Positions 9,701 through 16,596 of a stretch of DNA of 28,669 bases are shown one piece after another. Source of the stretch: Clostridiaceae bacterium (GTDB lineage Bacteria > Bacillota > Clostridia > Oscillospirales > Acutalibacteraceae); NCBI GenBank assembly GCA_016281115.1, contig JAEEHZ010000162.1:1-28669 (forward strand), given 5' to 3'. A program made the translations under genes and the position numbers. The first letter of the stretch is position 1. Every line of letters begins with the position of its first letter. The notes under the pieces were generated by a model. It searched no databases. It saw nothing but the letters and a program-made list of their open reading frames with translations, and was not told where the DNA came from.

Positions 9701-10289
9701 AAGCTTTGATTTGCTGAGCGATATTACTTCCGGCGGAGAGAACAAGGAAATATCCGAAGGCAAAACCGTGCATTTGGCGGCGGTTCTGCAAGAGGTGAAT
9801 GTAAGGACTTCAAAAAACAACTCCCGTTTTGCCATAACCGTGATAGAAGATATGACGGGCAGTGTGGAAATGCTTATCTTTTCAAGGGTGTTTGAGAATT
9901 GCGAGCCGCAATTGAAAGAGGGCGCTGTTGTTGAGATATTTGCTTCCGTCAGCACACAGGATGACAGTATAAAACTTATCTGCAACAGCTTACAGCCTTT
10001 GAAAAATTACAAAAATACCGCCGACACAAATAGAGAAGAACCCAACTTTACAGATTACACAAAAACAAAAAGGATGTATTTAAGATTCCCGTCCGAGAGC
10101 AGTGACGAGCTAAAAGAGGCGGAGCTTGTTCTTGATGTGTTTATGGGAGGAAAAACGCCTGTATCTTATTATTTTGAAGACACGAAAAGCTATGTTCACC
10201 TTCCGAAACAAAAATGCGTCTCGTTAAATGAACCTATGATAAATGAACTCAGAAAACGCATAGGGAACGAAAATGTTGTCCTTAAATAA
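6795..10289 (+). CDS. dnaE: DNA polymerase III subunit alpha (DnaE type)
   Basis: This is a catalytic subunit of chromosomal DNA polymerase III. Firmicutes usually carry both PolC and DnaE, and DnaE extends RNA primers. The 1164-residue protein starts with a PHP domain (THLHVHSEYSLLDG; H5, H7 and H9). It continues with the C-family polymerase core: VGPGRGSGAGS, the acidic cluster D397-F-D399-I-D401, the KMDFLGLRNL segment that should hold the third catalytic aspartate, and SLYRPGPM. A tandem helix-hairpin-helix region (residues about 820-900) and a C-terminal OB-fold domain (about 995-1080) follow. The PHP-first order and lack of an exonuclease insert distinguish it from PolC. AAAGG at 6779-6783 precedes the ATG. 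It closes the recA-to-dnaE gene run. Confidence 0.97.
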   Translation: MSFTHLHVHSEYSLLDGACRLKDLIKRVKELNQSAVAVTDHGVMYGVVDFYKLAKEQGIKPIIGCEVYVAQGSRLSKTVADRSSYHMILLCKNEQGYKNLIYMVSKAWTEGFYYKPRIDEDLLKDHHEGLVCLSACLAGEIPSLIESGNYAGAKSKAQYYDNLFGRGNFYLELQNHGIAAQQVVNKELINISKETGIPLVVTNDCHYISKEDSRVQQVLLCIQTGHKLSDEDKMEFETEEFYIKSEEEMKAAFPGLGDEPFNNTQKIAEMCNLEFEFGKTKLPNYEVPNNENHYEYFKHKCYEGLYKRYGETPDKSIIDRLEYELSVIDKMGFVDYFLIVQDFVNYAKSKKIPVGPGRGSGAGSIAAYCIGITGIDPIKYDLYFERFLNPERVSMPDFDIDFCKRRRQEVIDYVIDKYGTDHVAQIVAFGTMAAKAAVRDVGRVLDVPYGTVNAVAKLIPFDLSMTLERALAESKELKQRYDTDPQIYELINLAMKLEGMPRHATTHAAGVVITDKPVSDYVPLSMNDNAIVTQYEKTNIEKLGLLKMDFLGLRNLTLLSDTIELIKEKHPDFSPDDIKKDDPKVFEMLSKGLSEGVFQFESPGMKKVLAQMKPTCIEDLVALTSLYRPGPMDSIPQYIKNRHNPINITYKHPLLEPILKVTYGCIVYQEQVMQIFRSLAGYSLGRADVVRRAMSKKDKATMEREKEIFINGLKDENGSIVVEGCKRRGVDEKTALSVFSEMESFASYAFNKSHAAAYANISYETAWYKCRYTKEFMSALLTSVSDNTDKLNKYITECKRLGIKVLPPHVNESERDFTATPQGIRYGLIAIKNLGNNMIKEITAQRKAEKFTSFYDFCKRLCGKGMNTRCVENIIKCGALDGLDANRKQMLLSAKSIMEQLAYEQHNNLNGQLNLFDFCSEEDKKSAMPVIQKAEEYSKKDLLNMEKEVTGMYLSGHPLSEYEKIIENGSFDLLSDITSGGENKEISEGKTVHLAAVLQEVNVRTSKNNSRFAITVIEDMTGSVEMLIFSRVFENCEPQLKEGAVVEIFASVSTQDDSIKLICNSLQPLKNYKNTADTNREEPNFTDYTKTKRMYLRFPSESSDELKEAELVLDVFMGGKTPVSYYFEDTKSYVHLPKQKCVSLNEPMINELRKRIGNENVVLK

Positions 10290-10300
10290 AAAATATTTGC

Positions 10301-10329
10301 TTGAAATGCCCGATATTATCTGATATAAT
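10301..10329 (+). promoter_or_regulatory. Promoter of tRNA-Gly
   Basis: TTGAAA at 10301-10306, a 17-base spacer, then a perfect TATAAT at 10324-10329 preceded by extended -10 TG at 10321-10322. It lies 19 bases before the tRNA. A perfect 10-bp inverted repeat (10310-10319 with 10325-10334) covers the spacer and -10 box. Confidence 0.85.
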
Positions 10330-10347
10330 ATCGGCACAGGCAAATAC

Positions 10348-10421
10348 GCAGGTATAATTTAGTGGTAGAATATCAGCTTCCCAAGCTGAGTATGCGGGTT
10401 CGATTCCCGTTACCTGCTCCA
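10348..10421 (+). tRNA. tRNA-Gly, anticodon CCC
   Basis: The cloverleaf can be drawn by eye. Acceptor stem GCAGGTA (10348-10354) pairs with TACCTGC (10411-10417), then discriminator T and encoded CCA (10419-10421). The D-arm contains AGTGGTAG. The anticodon stem TCAGC/GCTGA encloses the loop TTCCCAA, giving anticodon CCC (reads GGG). The T-arm is GCGGG-TTCGATT-CCCGT with one G-U pair. The D-stem has only A-U pairs. The overall sequence strongly resembles bacterial tRNA-Gly. It is a single tRNA with its own promoter. Confidence 0.96.
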
Positions 10422-10480
10422 GCGGCGAGCCGCCGCACCCAATTCGCGTTCAGAGAATTTTCCGGGCGCGATATTTTTTT
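10422..10480 (+). terminator. Possible tRNA-Gly 3' processing / terminator region
   Basis: Directly after the CCA, GCGGCG (10422-10427) pairs with CGCCGC (10431-10436) over a 3-nt loop, but no T-run follows. Further on, TCGCG (10444-10448) can pair with CGCGA (10467-10471) just before a T7 run (10474-10480), with a long loop. Neither is a textbook terminator; the T7 run makes ending here plausible. Confidence 0.35.
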
Positions 10481-10494
10481 GCACGCGATAAAAT

Positions 10495-10565
10495 CACTTG
10501 CGTTATGAACACTCGCACCAAAGCGAAAATCCTTTCACGCAAGTGGCGGGGTTTTCGCATTTTTT
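10495..10565 (+). terminator. Interleaved inverted repeats ending in a T-run (terminator or structured RNA)
   Basis: GCGAAAATCC (10523-10532) pairs with GGGTTTTCGC (10549-10558), 10 bp with one G-U, followed by T6 at 10560-10565, so it can act as a terminator. The 16-nt loop contains ACGCAAGTG (10537-10545), which is perfectly complementary to CACTTGCGT (10495-10503) upstream of the stem. The order A-B-A'-B' allows a pseudoknot. It lies between tRNA-Gly and the promoter of the next gene. Confidence 0.55.
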
Positions 10566-10597
10566 ATACAACTTTCCGCTAAAATAGCCGTAATGCA

Positions 10598-10627
10598 TTG
10601 ACAATATTCTTGTCGGTACTATATAAT
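10598..10627 (+). promoter_or_regulatory. Promoter of the dockerin protein gene
   Basis: A perfect TTGACA (10598-10603) and a perfect TATAAT (10622-10627) are separated by 18 bases. The start codon is at 10655, leaving a leader of roughly 20 bases. The strong terminator after the gene makes it a single-gene transcript. Confidence 0.85.
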
Positions 10628-10654
10628 ATAATTACCAAATTTGGAGGTGTATAT

Positions 10655-13600
10655 ATGCGCAAATTCAGAACAGTTTTATCCATCATTATTGTTGGACTTC
10701 TGGCTTTCGGTACGCTTACCGTATCGGCAGCAGAGCTCGACGCCTCAAAGGGCGTTACCAATTATGATCTGTGGCTTGGCTCTAAACAGGTAACGAGCTC
10801 CAACTGCAACAACATATTAGGTGACAACACGGCAAGTTTTAATCCCTCAAACAACACGCTTACACTTAATAACCATACAAGAATTGACTATTATCAGGAT
10901 TTTATGATCGCCTCAAAGCTTGATGAGCTGACCGTAAAGGGTACATATAATATGAGCGGCAGCAATAAGACGATCTACGGAATTTTTTCCGAGGAAAATC
11001 TGATACTTGACGGTAACTTTGATTTTATAGCTACCGACTGCGGTATTCTCGCACAAGGCGACCTTACCTTTAAGTCCGGCACAATAAAAGCAACTGCTGT
11101 CGGCGCAACTGGTGTAAACGATGCAACGGGCATTGCCTGCGGCGGGGTGTTTACAGTGGAAAACGGCATTACAAGAGTAGAAGCAAAGGGCGCGTTTGCA
11201 GGCATAGAGAGTACTGAATATTCCTTTGGCTCTACCGTAGACGTTACTACACCTGTAAACTATGAGTTCAAGCACCCGATCGGCTACGGCGGAACTTTTG
11301 TTTACGCTGAGGGCGGCTCTGCACCTGCAACAAATGTCGTTATAGGCCAGGCAGGCTCAACCACAATACATTACAACGTATGGGTAGGAGACAAAGAGAT
11401 AACAAGCAGAAACCGTACAAACATATTGGGCGACGGAAAAGCAAGCTTTGATCCCGAAACCAACACCTTAACACTTAATAATCCTACAATATCAGGCTCC
11501 TATACATCAGCTAATAACGAGAACACATTTAAGATATTCTCTGAGAATACAAACCTGACCTTAAAGGGCAGTTATACTATGAATTCTGCCGAGTGCTACG
11601 GCGGTATCCGCTCTAAAAAGAGCCTTACACTCGACGGCGATTTCAAATTTATGGCTACGAACTTTGTTGTTTCGGTAGAGAATCTTTTGACGGTAAAATC
11701 CGGTACGCTTACTGTTGTTTCTAACGGTGAGAACGCCATTGGAATAAACGCCGGCACATTGATAATCTCGAATACGATAACCAAATTTGACGTAAAGGCA
11801 TATATTTGCGCTTCTGCAAGAAACATACAGGTCGGAGATGATCTGAAATTTACCACGCCGGAAGACGGTACGCTCGGACAAGAACAAAACACAGGATATC
11901 AGTTTTTCTGTGATTCGAGTGGCAACACATTACATCACGTAGTTATCGAGCCTAAAAATGAGACCCCGACTGTTTCATATAACCTCGTTTTAGGAAATAC
12001 ACCCGTAACAAATAAAAACAAAGACGACATATTAGGCGACGGCGGTAAGGCAAAGTATGACCCCGATACAAAGATACTTACCCTTAACAACCCTACCATC
12101 AACGGTTATTTTACGTATAATTCAAACAACTACAAGATCCTTGCAATGGATGATGTAACAGTTGAAGGCAGCTACACCATGCCTCAGGAAATAACGATAT
12201 ACACTGGCTTGTACGGTGACAAGACCATTACCTTAAAAGGAGAATTTTCTTTTAACGGTTCTTATACAGCCGTTAACGCAAGGGGAGATATAACCGTAAG
12301 CTCAGGCTCGCTTAAAGCTGTAAGCAGCAGCGCGTCCTCTATCGCACTTTACAGCATGAGCGGTAACATAATCATTAATAACGGAGTTACAAAGACCGAT
12401 CTCAGCGGCGGATACATTGCTGCATTGGGTAAGAAAATTAACCTTGGCGACGAAATGGCGATAACTTCTCCAAGCGGCGCACAGATTGTCGACGTTAGCG
12501 GTCAGGACCTTCAAACTATTATAGTTCCGCCAAGCACCATTTCCAAAAGCGTTGTTATAGAACCGGCGCCTGTTGTTCCCCCTGTTAAGACCTATAATGT
12601 TTGGCTCGGTGAAAAGCAGGTAGACGAAAACAACAAAGATGATATCTTAAATGACGGCGGCAAGGCGAAATATGACCCCGATACAAAAACTCTTACCCTT
12701 GACAAGCCCACCGTCAGCGGCTCGCATACATACGATTCAAACAATTACAAGATCTTCACGCTTGACGACATAACAATAGAAGGCAGCTACACCATGCCTG
12801 AGGACACAGCAATATACGCGGGCCTATACGGTGAAAAGACAGTTACGCTGAAAGGCGATTTTTCACTTAACGGTACTTATTCTGCTGTTAAAACAAAGGG
12901 AGATATAACCGTAAGTTCAGGCTCTTTTAAGGCTTCATGCAGCGGTACGTCATCTTTTGCCGTTTACAGCACACAAGGCAACATAAATATTAATAACGGA
13001 GTAACTAAGGTTGAGATTAACAGCGGTTACGTTGCCGTAGTAGGCAAGACTATAACCCTCGGCAGCGAAATGGAAATATCCTCTCCGGAAGACGCAGAAA
13101 TAGTAGACGTTTCCAACCAGGATTATCAAACTATCGCGGTTTATCCGGGAACTATTGTCGTAAACGTGGTAATAGAGCCGAAAAAGGCTGACGATACCGA
13201 TGATTCCGACAACACGGACACAACAACAGATACATCAAGCAATTCCGACGATACAGATATATCATATAGCCTGTGGGTTGGCGCAACTCAGGTTACTTCG
13301 AAAAACAAGGACGATATATTGGGAGACGGCGGAAAAGCCAAGTTTGATCCGAAAACAAACACACTTACCCTTAATGATCCCGTTATCAACAGCAAGTACT
13401 CCGATTCTAACGCAACTAATGAATCAAAGATATATTGTAGAGAAATCGACTTGACAGTAAAAGGCAGCTACCATATCGAACAAGCAGATGCAAATTGCGG
13501 CATAAGAGTATTTCACGGTTCATTGACATTAAGCGGTGATTTTACCCTCAGGGGTAAAATATACGGCATAGTTGCTTCAAACGACATAATTGTCGCTTCG

Positions 13601-16264
13601 GGCAATATTAAAGCTTTTGCCAATATGTGGAATGGCGTTGCCGCCAATCACGGCAAGCTTATTATAAAAAATGAGATCGAGTGTTTCGAAGCGAAAGGCG
13701 AGACAAGCCCCGCTTTGGTTGCCGAAAACGGAATTGAGCTTGACAGTGATTTGTATGCGGAAGTTCCGGAAAACGGTGCCCTTGACAGTTCTAAACATGT
13801 TGTGATAAAACACAAGCCTGTAGTAAAATACAATCTTTGGATCGGCTCCACACAGGCTGACTCTCGCAATAAAGACGACATATTAAATGACGGCGGCACC
13901 GCAAAATTCGATCCCGAAACAAACACTTTGACGCTTGACAATCCTACCGTTGAAGGCACTATTGAAGATGATACCGGCTGGAACAACTGCAACATGAGGG
14001 CTTCCGGGATCAATCTTACCGTAAAAGGCGAATATCATATGACGGAGTGTGTATCGTCCTTTGGCATATATGTGGACAGTGGTACATTGACGCTTGACGG
14101 CGACTTTACATTTATAGGCGCTTATGCAGGTATATACAGTGAAGATAATATGACATTTGCGGGCGGCACGATAAAAGCATTCGGTCATCCTGACGGCCCT
14201 GTTCGCGAGGGTATTTTTACAAACGGAAAGTTTATTGTTGAAGACGGTATAACGAGAGTAGAATCTCAAAGCTACAGGAGCTCCGGTATATGCGCGGACA
14301 GAGGCATAGAGTTAAATAACAATATTATTATTGATCCTATAGGCGGAAGAGTGGCACCGTATTTTGATGACGAACCCGACGACAACCCTGACGGTATGAA
14401 GAAAATAGTAAATGCCGACGGTACTTCCGCGGAAAAGGTAGTAATAGTAAATTTAGCAAATGTTTTTGAGGGCGAAGGCACTGAGGAAAGTCCTTATCTC
14501 ATAAATGATAAATATGATTGGGAATTACTGGCACTTTTTGTATCGGCAGGATATAATACAAGCGATATGCACTTCAAATTGACAGATAATATCGAAGCTT
14601 CAACTTCAATAGGGACGGAAGAGCACCCGTTTACAGGCACATTTGACGGCGACGGTCACACAATAACATTAAATCTCGAATCGGAGGGTTATTTCTGCGC
14701 GCCGTTTTCGTATATCGGCGGAGCAACAATAAAGAACCTCAAAACAGACGGCATGGTAAAGGGTGATATGCACTGCTCGGGTCTTGTAGGAAGCGCAAGA
14801 TCGGAAAATCTTATTGAAAACTGTGAGGTTGCGGCAGAAATAATTTGTGATAAAACGCATTGCGGCGGTATATTGGGACACGGCGGTACCTCTGCGACCA
14901 CTATTACCGACTGTGTATTTTCAGGTAAGCTTGAAGGTGAAGAACGCAGTAATTTCGCCACAATATGGGGCTGGAGCGACAACGGCTCAACGCCTGTGAT
15001 CAAAAATTGCCTTGATGTAAGCGAAAGCGCTTTCCCATTAGGGATAGGAGAGCCCAAAGGAACAGTTACGAACTCTTATTATACAAACCCCGATAAATAT
15101 GAAGCTGCCGACCGCGGATGGGAAGACAATGGCAAGCTTGCATATGTTGTTGAAGGCGACGGCATAGAAATAAAGCTTAACGGTGAAACAGGTGTAATGT
15201 ATGACGGCAAAATCTACGCAGCCCCGGGAGAAACAGTTGTTATAGAGCTTCCCGATGCGGACGTACTTTATGTTTTCAGCAACGGTAATGTTGAGATAGA
15301 CGGCAACACCGTTACCTTGACCATGCCTGCGGAAAATGTTAAGGTATTGATGCTTATATCAATCTCCGTAGAAGAAATGCCTGCAAAAACTGTCTATTAT
15401 ACAGGCGAAGCTTTAGATGCGGCAGGTCTTAAAATCAAGCTTGACTACAGCGACGCCTCGAGTGAGATAATTACAGAAGGCTTTGAATTGAGCGGATTTG
15501 ATTCAAGCACAGAAGGCGAAAAGATCATCACCGTTACATACGGCGGAAAAACTGCAGAGTTTAAAGTTACGGTCATTAATAACGAAATTATATCTCTTGC
15601 TATTGTTAATCAGCCTGAAAAGACCGTATATTATATTGGGGAAGAACTAGATACGACAGGATTGCAGCTTAAAGCCGAATATGAAGACGGCACAAAAGAA
15701 GAGCTGACCGAAGGCTTTGAATTAAGCGGGTTTGATTCAAGCACAGCAGGAGAAAAGACTGTTACCGTTACATATCAGGGTAAAACAGCGCAATTTAATG
15801 TTACGATAAAAGAAAACGGAATTGTTTCTCTTGCTGTTGTTCAACAGCCTGAAAAGACCTTGTATTATGTTGATGAAGAACTTGATTTAACAGGCTTGAA
15901 GCTTGAAGCCGAATATGAGGACGGCTCAAAAGAAACGTTGACTGAAGGCTTTGAAATAAGCGGTTTTGATACAAAAACAGAAGGCGAACAGTCAATATCC
16001 GTTACATACAAGGATATGACAGCAGAGTTCAAAGTGACTGTCAAGAAATTGGTATTGCTGGGCGATGTAAACGGAGACGGTGAAATAACCATTTTAGACG
16101 CTGTTTATATTCAAAAGTACCTGGCGGAGATACCTGACAAAGATTTCAATATTTCCGCCGCCGATGTTACAGAGGACGGCACCGTAACACTTATAGATGT
16201 AGTATACATTCAAAGGTGGCTCGCCAAGCTGCCCTGCAGCGATAAGATAGGTCAGCCCATGTGA
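10655..16264 (+). CDS. Large secreted multi-repeat dockerin protein
   Basis: GGAGG at 10643-10647 fixes the start at ATG 10655; an upstream in-frame TTG lies in the -35 box and is not a start. The 1869-residue product has an N-terminal signal peptide (MRKFRTV, a hydrophobic stretch, then VSAAE, residues about 1-26). Six repeats of about 190-225 residues start at residues 37, 240, 442, 647, 871 and 1059. Each opens with a Y-x-[LV]-[WV]-[LVI]-G...N..[DN]ILxD...[FY][DN]P...LTL block. Residues about 1269-1500 resemble GLUG-type beta-helix repeats. Three Ig-like (Big_3-type) repeats start at about 1571, 1647 and 1725. A type I dockerin (about 1801-1869) has two calcium loops, DVNGDGEITILD and DVTEDGTVTLID. 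Known dockerins bind cohesins on scaffoldins or cell surfaces. No catalytic domain is recognised, so an adhesin, structural or substrate-binding role is inferred. Confidence 0.9.
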   Translation: MRKFRTVLSIIIVGLLAFGTLTVSAAELDASKGVTNYDLWLGSKQVTSSNCNNILGDNTASFNPSNNTLTLNNHTRIDYYQDFMIASKLDELTVKGTYNMSGSNKTIYGIFSEENLILDGNFDFIATDCGILAQGDLTFKSGTIKATAVGATGVNDATGIACGGVFTVENGITRVEAKGAFAGIESTEYSFGSTVDVTTPVNYEFKHPIGYGGTFVYAEGGSAPATNVVIGQAGSTTIHYNVWVGDKEITSRNRTNILGDGKASFDPETNTLTLNNPTISGSYTSANNENTFKIFSENTNLTLKGSYTMNSAECYGGIRSKKSLTLDGDFKFMATNFVVSVENLLTVKSGTLTVVSNGENAIGINAGTLIISNTITKFDVKAYICASARNIQVGDDLKFTTPEDGTLGQEQNTGYQFFCDSSGNTLHHVVIEPKNETPTVSYNLVLGNTPVTNKNKDDILGDGGKAKYDPDTKILTLNNPTINGYFTYNSNNYKILAMDDVTVEGSYTMPQEITIYTGLYGDKTITLKGEFSFNGSYTAVNARGDITVSSGSLKAVSSSASSIALYSMSGNIIINNGVTKTDLSGGYIAALGKKINLGDEMAITSPSGAQIVDVSGQDLQTIIVPPSTISKSVVIEPAPVVPPVKTYNVWLGEKQVDENNKDDILNDGGKAKYDPDTKTLTLDKPTVSGSHTYDSNNYKIFTLDDITIEGSYTMPEDTAIYAGLYGEKTVTLKGDFSLNGTYSAVKTKGDITVSSGSFKASCSGTSSFAVYSTQGNININNGVTKVEINSGYVAVVGKTITLGSEMEISSPEDAEIVDVSNQDYQTIAVYPGTIVVNVVIEPKKADDTDDSDNTDTTTDTSSNSDDTDISYSLWVGATQVTSKNKDDILGDGGKAKFDPKTNTLTLNDPVINSKYSDSNATNESKIYCREIDLTVKGSYHIEQADANCGIRVFHGSLTLSGDFTLRGKIYGIVASNDIIVASGNIKAFANMWNGVAANHGKLIIKNEIECFEAKGETSPALVAENGIELDSDLYAEVPENGALDSSKHVVIKHKPVVKYNLWIGSTQADSRNKDDILNDGGTAKFDPETNTLTLDNPTVEGTIEDDTGWNNCNMRASGINLTVKGEYHMTECVSSFGIYVDSGTLTLDGDFTFIGAYAGIYSEDNMTFAGGTIKAFGHPDGPVREGIFTNGKFIVEDGITRVESQSYRSSGICADRGIELNNNIIIDPIGGRVAPYFDDEPDDNPDGMKKIVNADGTSAEKVVIVNLANVFEGEGTEESPYLINDKYDWELLALFVSAGYNTSDMHFKLTDNIEASTSIGTEEHPFTGTFDGDGHTITLNLESEGYFCAPFSYIGGATIKNLKTDGMVKGDMHCSGLVGSARSENLIENCEVAAEIICDKTHCGGILGHGGTSATTITDCVFSGKLEGEERSNFATIWGWSDNGSTPVIKNCLDVSESAFPLGIGEPKGTVTNSYYTNPDKYEAADRGWEDNGKLAYVVEGDGIEIKLNGETGVMYDGKIYAAPGETVVIELPDADVLYVFSNGNVEIDGNTVTLTMPAENVKVLMLISISVEEMPAKTVYYTGEALDAAGLKIKLDYSDASSEIITEGFELSGFDSSTEGEKIITVTYGGKTAEFKVTVINNEIISLAIVNQPEKTVYYIGEELDTTGLQLKAEYEDGTKEELTEGFELSGFDSSTAGEKTVTVTYQGKTAQFNVTIKENGIVSLAVVQQPEKTLYYVDEELDLTGLKLEAEYEDGSKETLTEGFEISGFDTKTEGEQSISVTYKDMTAEFKVTVKKLVLLGDVNGDGEITILDAVYIQKYLAEIPDKDFNISAADVTEDGTVTLIDVVYIQRWLAKLPCSDKIGQPM
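10763..14458 (+). repeat. Six-fold internal repeat (about 560-670 bp units) in the dockerin gene
   Basis: Units begin at nt 10763, 11372, 11978, 12593, 13265 and 13829. All share a coding block for N-x-x-[DN]-I-L-x-D-(G)-(G)-x-A-x-[FY]-[DN]-P, then LTL, then a GSYTM-like block, a (L)TLDGDF-like block and SG..KA. Units 3 and 4 are visibly the most alike at DNA level (long runs identical between about 12020-12200 and 12640-12810), which suggests the latest duplication. Unit 5 is preceded by an Asp/Thr/Ser-rich linker (about 13189-13260). Confidence 0.85.
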
Positions 16265-16333
16265 TGATTCAAAGCGGTGCAATCAACTTTTTAATCAAAT
16301 TTTTGAAATGCGCTAAATAAAAAAATAATTTCT

Positions 16334-16380
16334 ACACCCGTGGGATGTGATTTTACAAAACATCCCGCGGGTGTCTTTTA
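16334..16380 (+). terminator. Rho-independent terminator after the dockerin protein gene
   Basis: The arms 16334-16348 (ACACCCGTGGGATGT) and 16360-16374 (ACATCCCGCGGGTGT) form a 15-bp stem with one G-U pair and an 11-nt loop, followed by CTTTTA. Confidence 0.93.
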
Positions 16381-16450
16381 TAAAAAATAAGTTAAGCTAA
16401 TAATTACCAAAAATTACTATGCGCAAAATTAAAAAAATCTTTCAAAAGTA

Positions 16451-16479
16451 TTGCAATTTTGTTGCATAAAGGGTATAAT
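16451..16479 (+). promoter_or_regulatory. Promoter of the dcw cluster (PmraZ)
   Basis: TTGCAA at 16451-16456, a 17-base spacer and a perfect TATAAT at 16474-16479. The upstream 60 bases are A/T-rich, as in UP elements. The predicted start is around 16486, leaving a leader of about 110 bases before mraZ. Confidence 0.82.
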
Positions 16480-16491
16480 CTAAGAAACAAA

Positions 16492-16528
16492 GTGGTAGAT
16501 TGTGGTGCCAAGTGTAAAAACAGTGGTG
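16492..16528 (+). promoter_or_regulatory. MraZ operator: four GTGG-type direct repeats
   Basis: GTGGTA (16492), GTGGTG (16502), GTGTAA (16512) and GTGGTG (16523) recur with 10-, 10- and 11-bp spacing just downstream of the mraZ promoter. MraZ proteins bind short G/T-rich direct repeats at about one helical turn in their own promoter regions (TGGGN repeats in E. coli, AAAGTG-type in Mollicutes). Position, spacing and sequence all fit autoregulation. Confidence 0.75.
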
Positions 16529-16596
16529 AAAAGATGCATATCTATCCCAATTTATGAAAGGAAACGACGATCTGCGGATTTGCCGGGGATAATGCT

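Noticed and set aside
9356..9985. 209-codon minus-strand open frame opposite dnaE
   Set aside because: A shadow frame within conserved dnaE, Ser/Cys/Phe-rich as expected for antisense of this coding sequence.
10598..10654. Upstream in-frame extension of the dockerin gene starting at TTG 10598
   Set aside because: The TTG is the -35 box (TTGACA) of the gene's promoter; GGAGG before ATG 10655 and the signal peptide starting there define the real start.
16554..16592. Twelve-codon leader open frame (MKGNDDLRICRG) upstream of mraZ
   Set aside because: No ribosome binding site, no run of regulatory codons, no attenuator hairpin after it; most likely chance.
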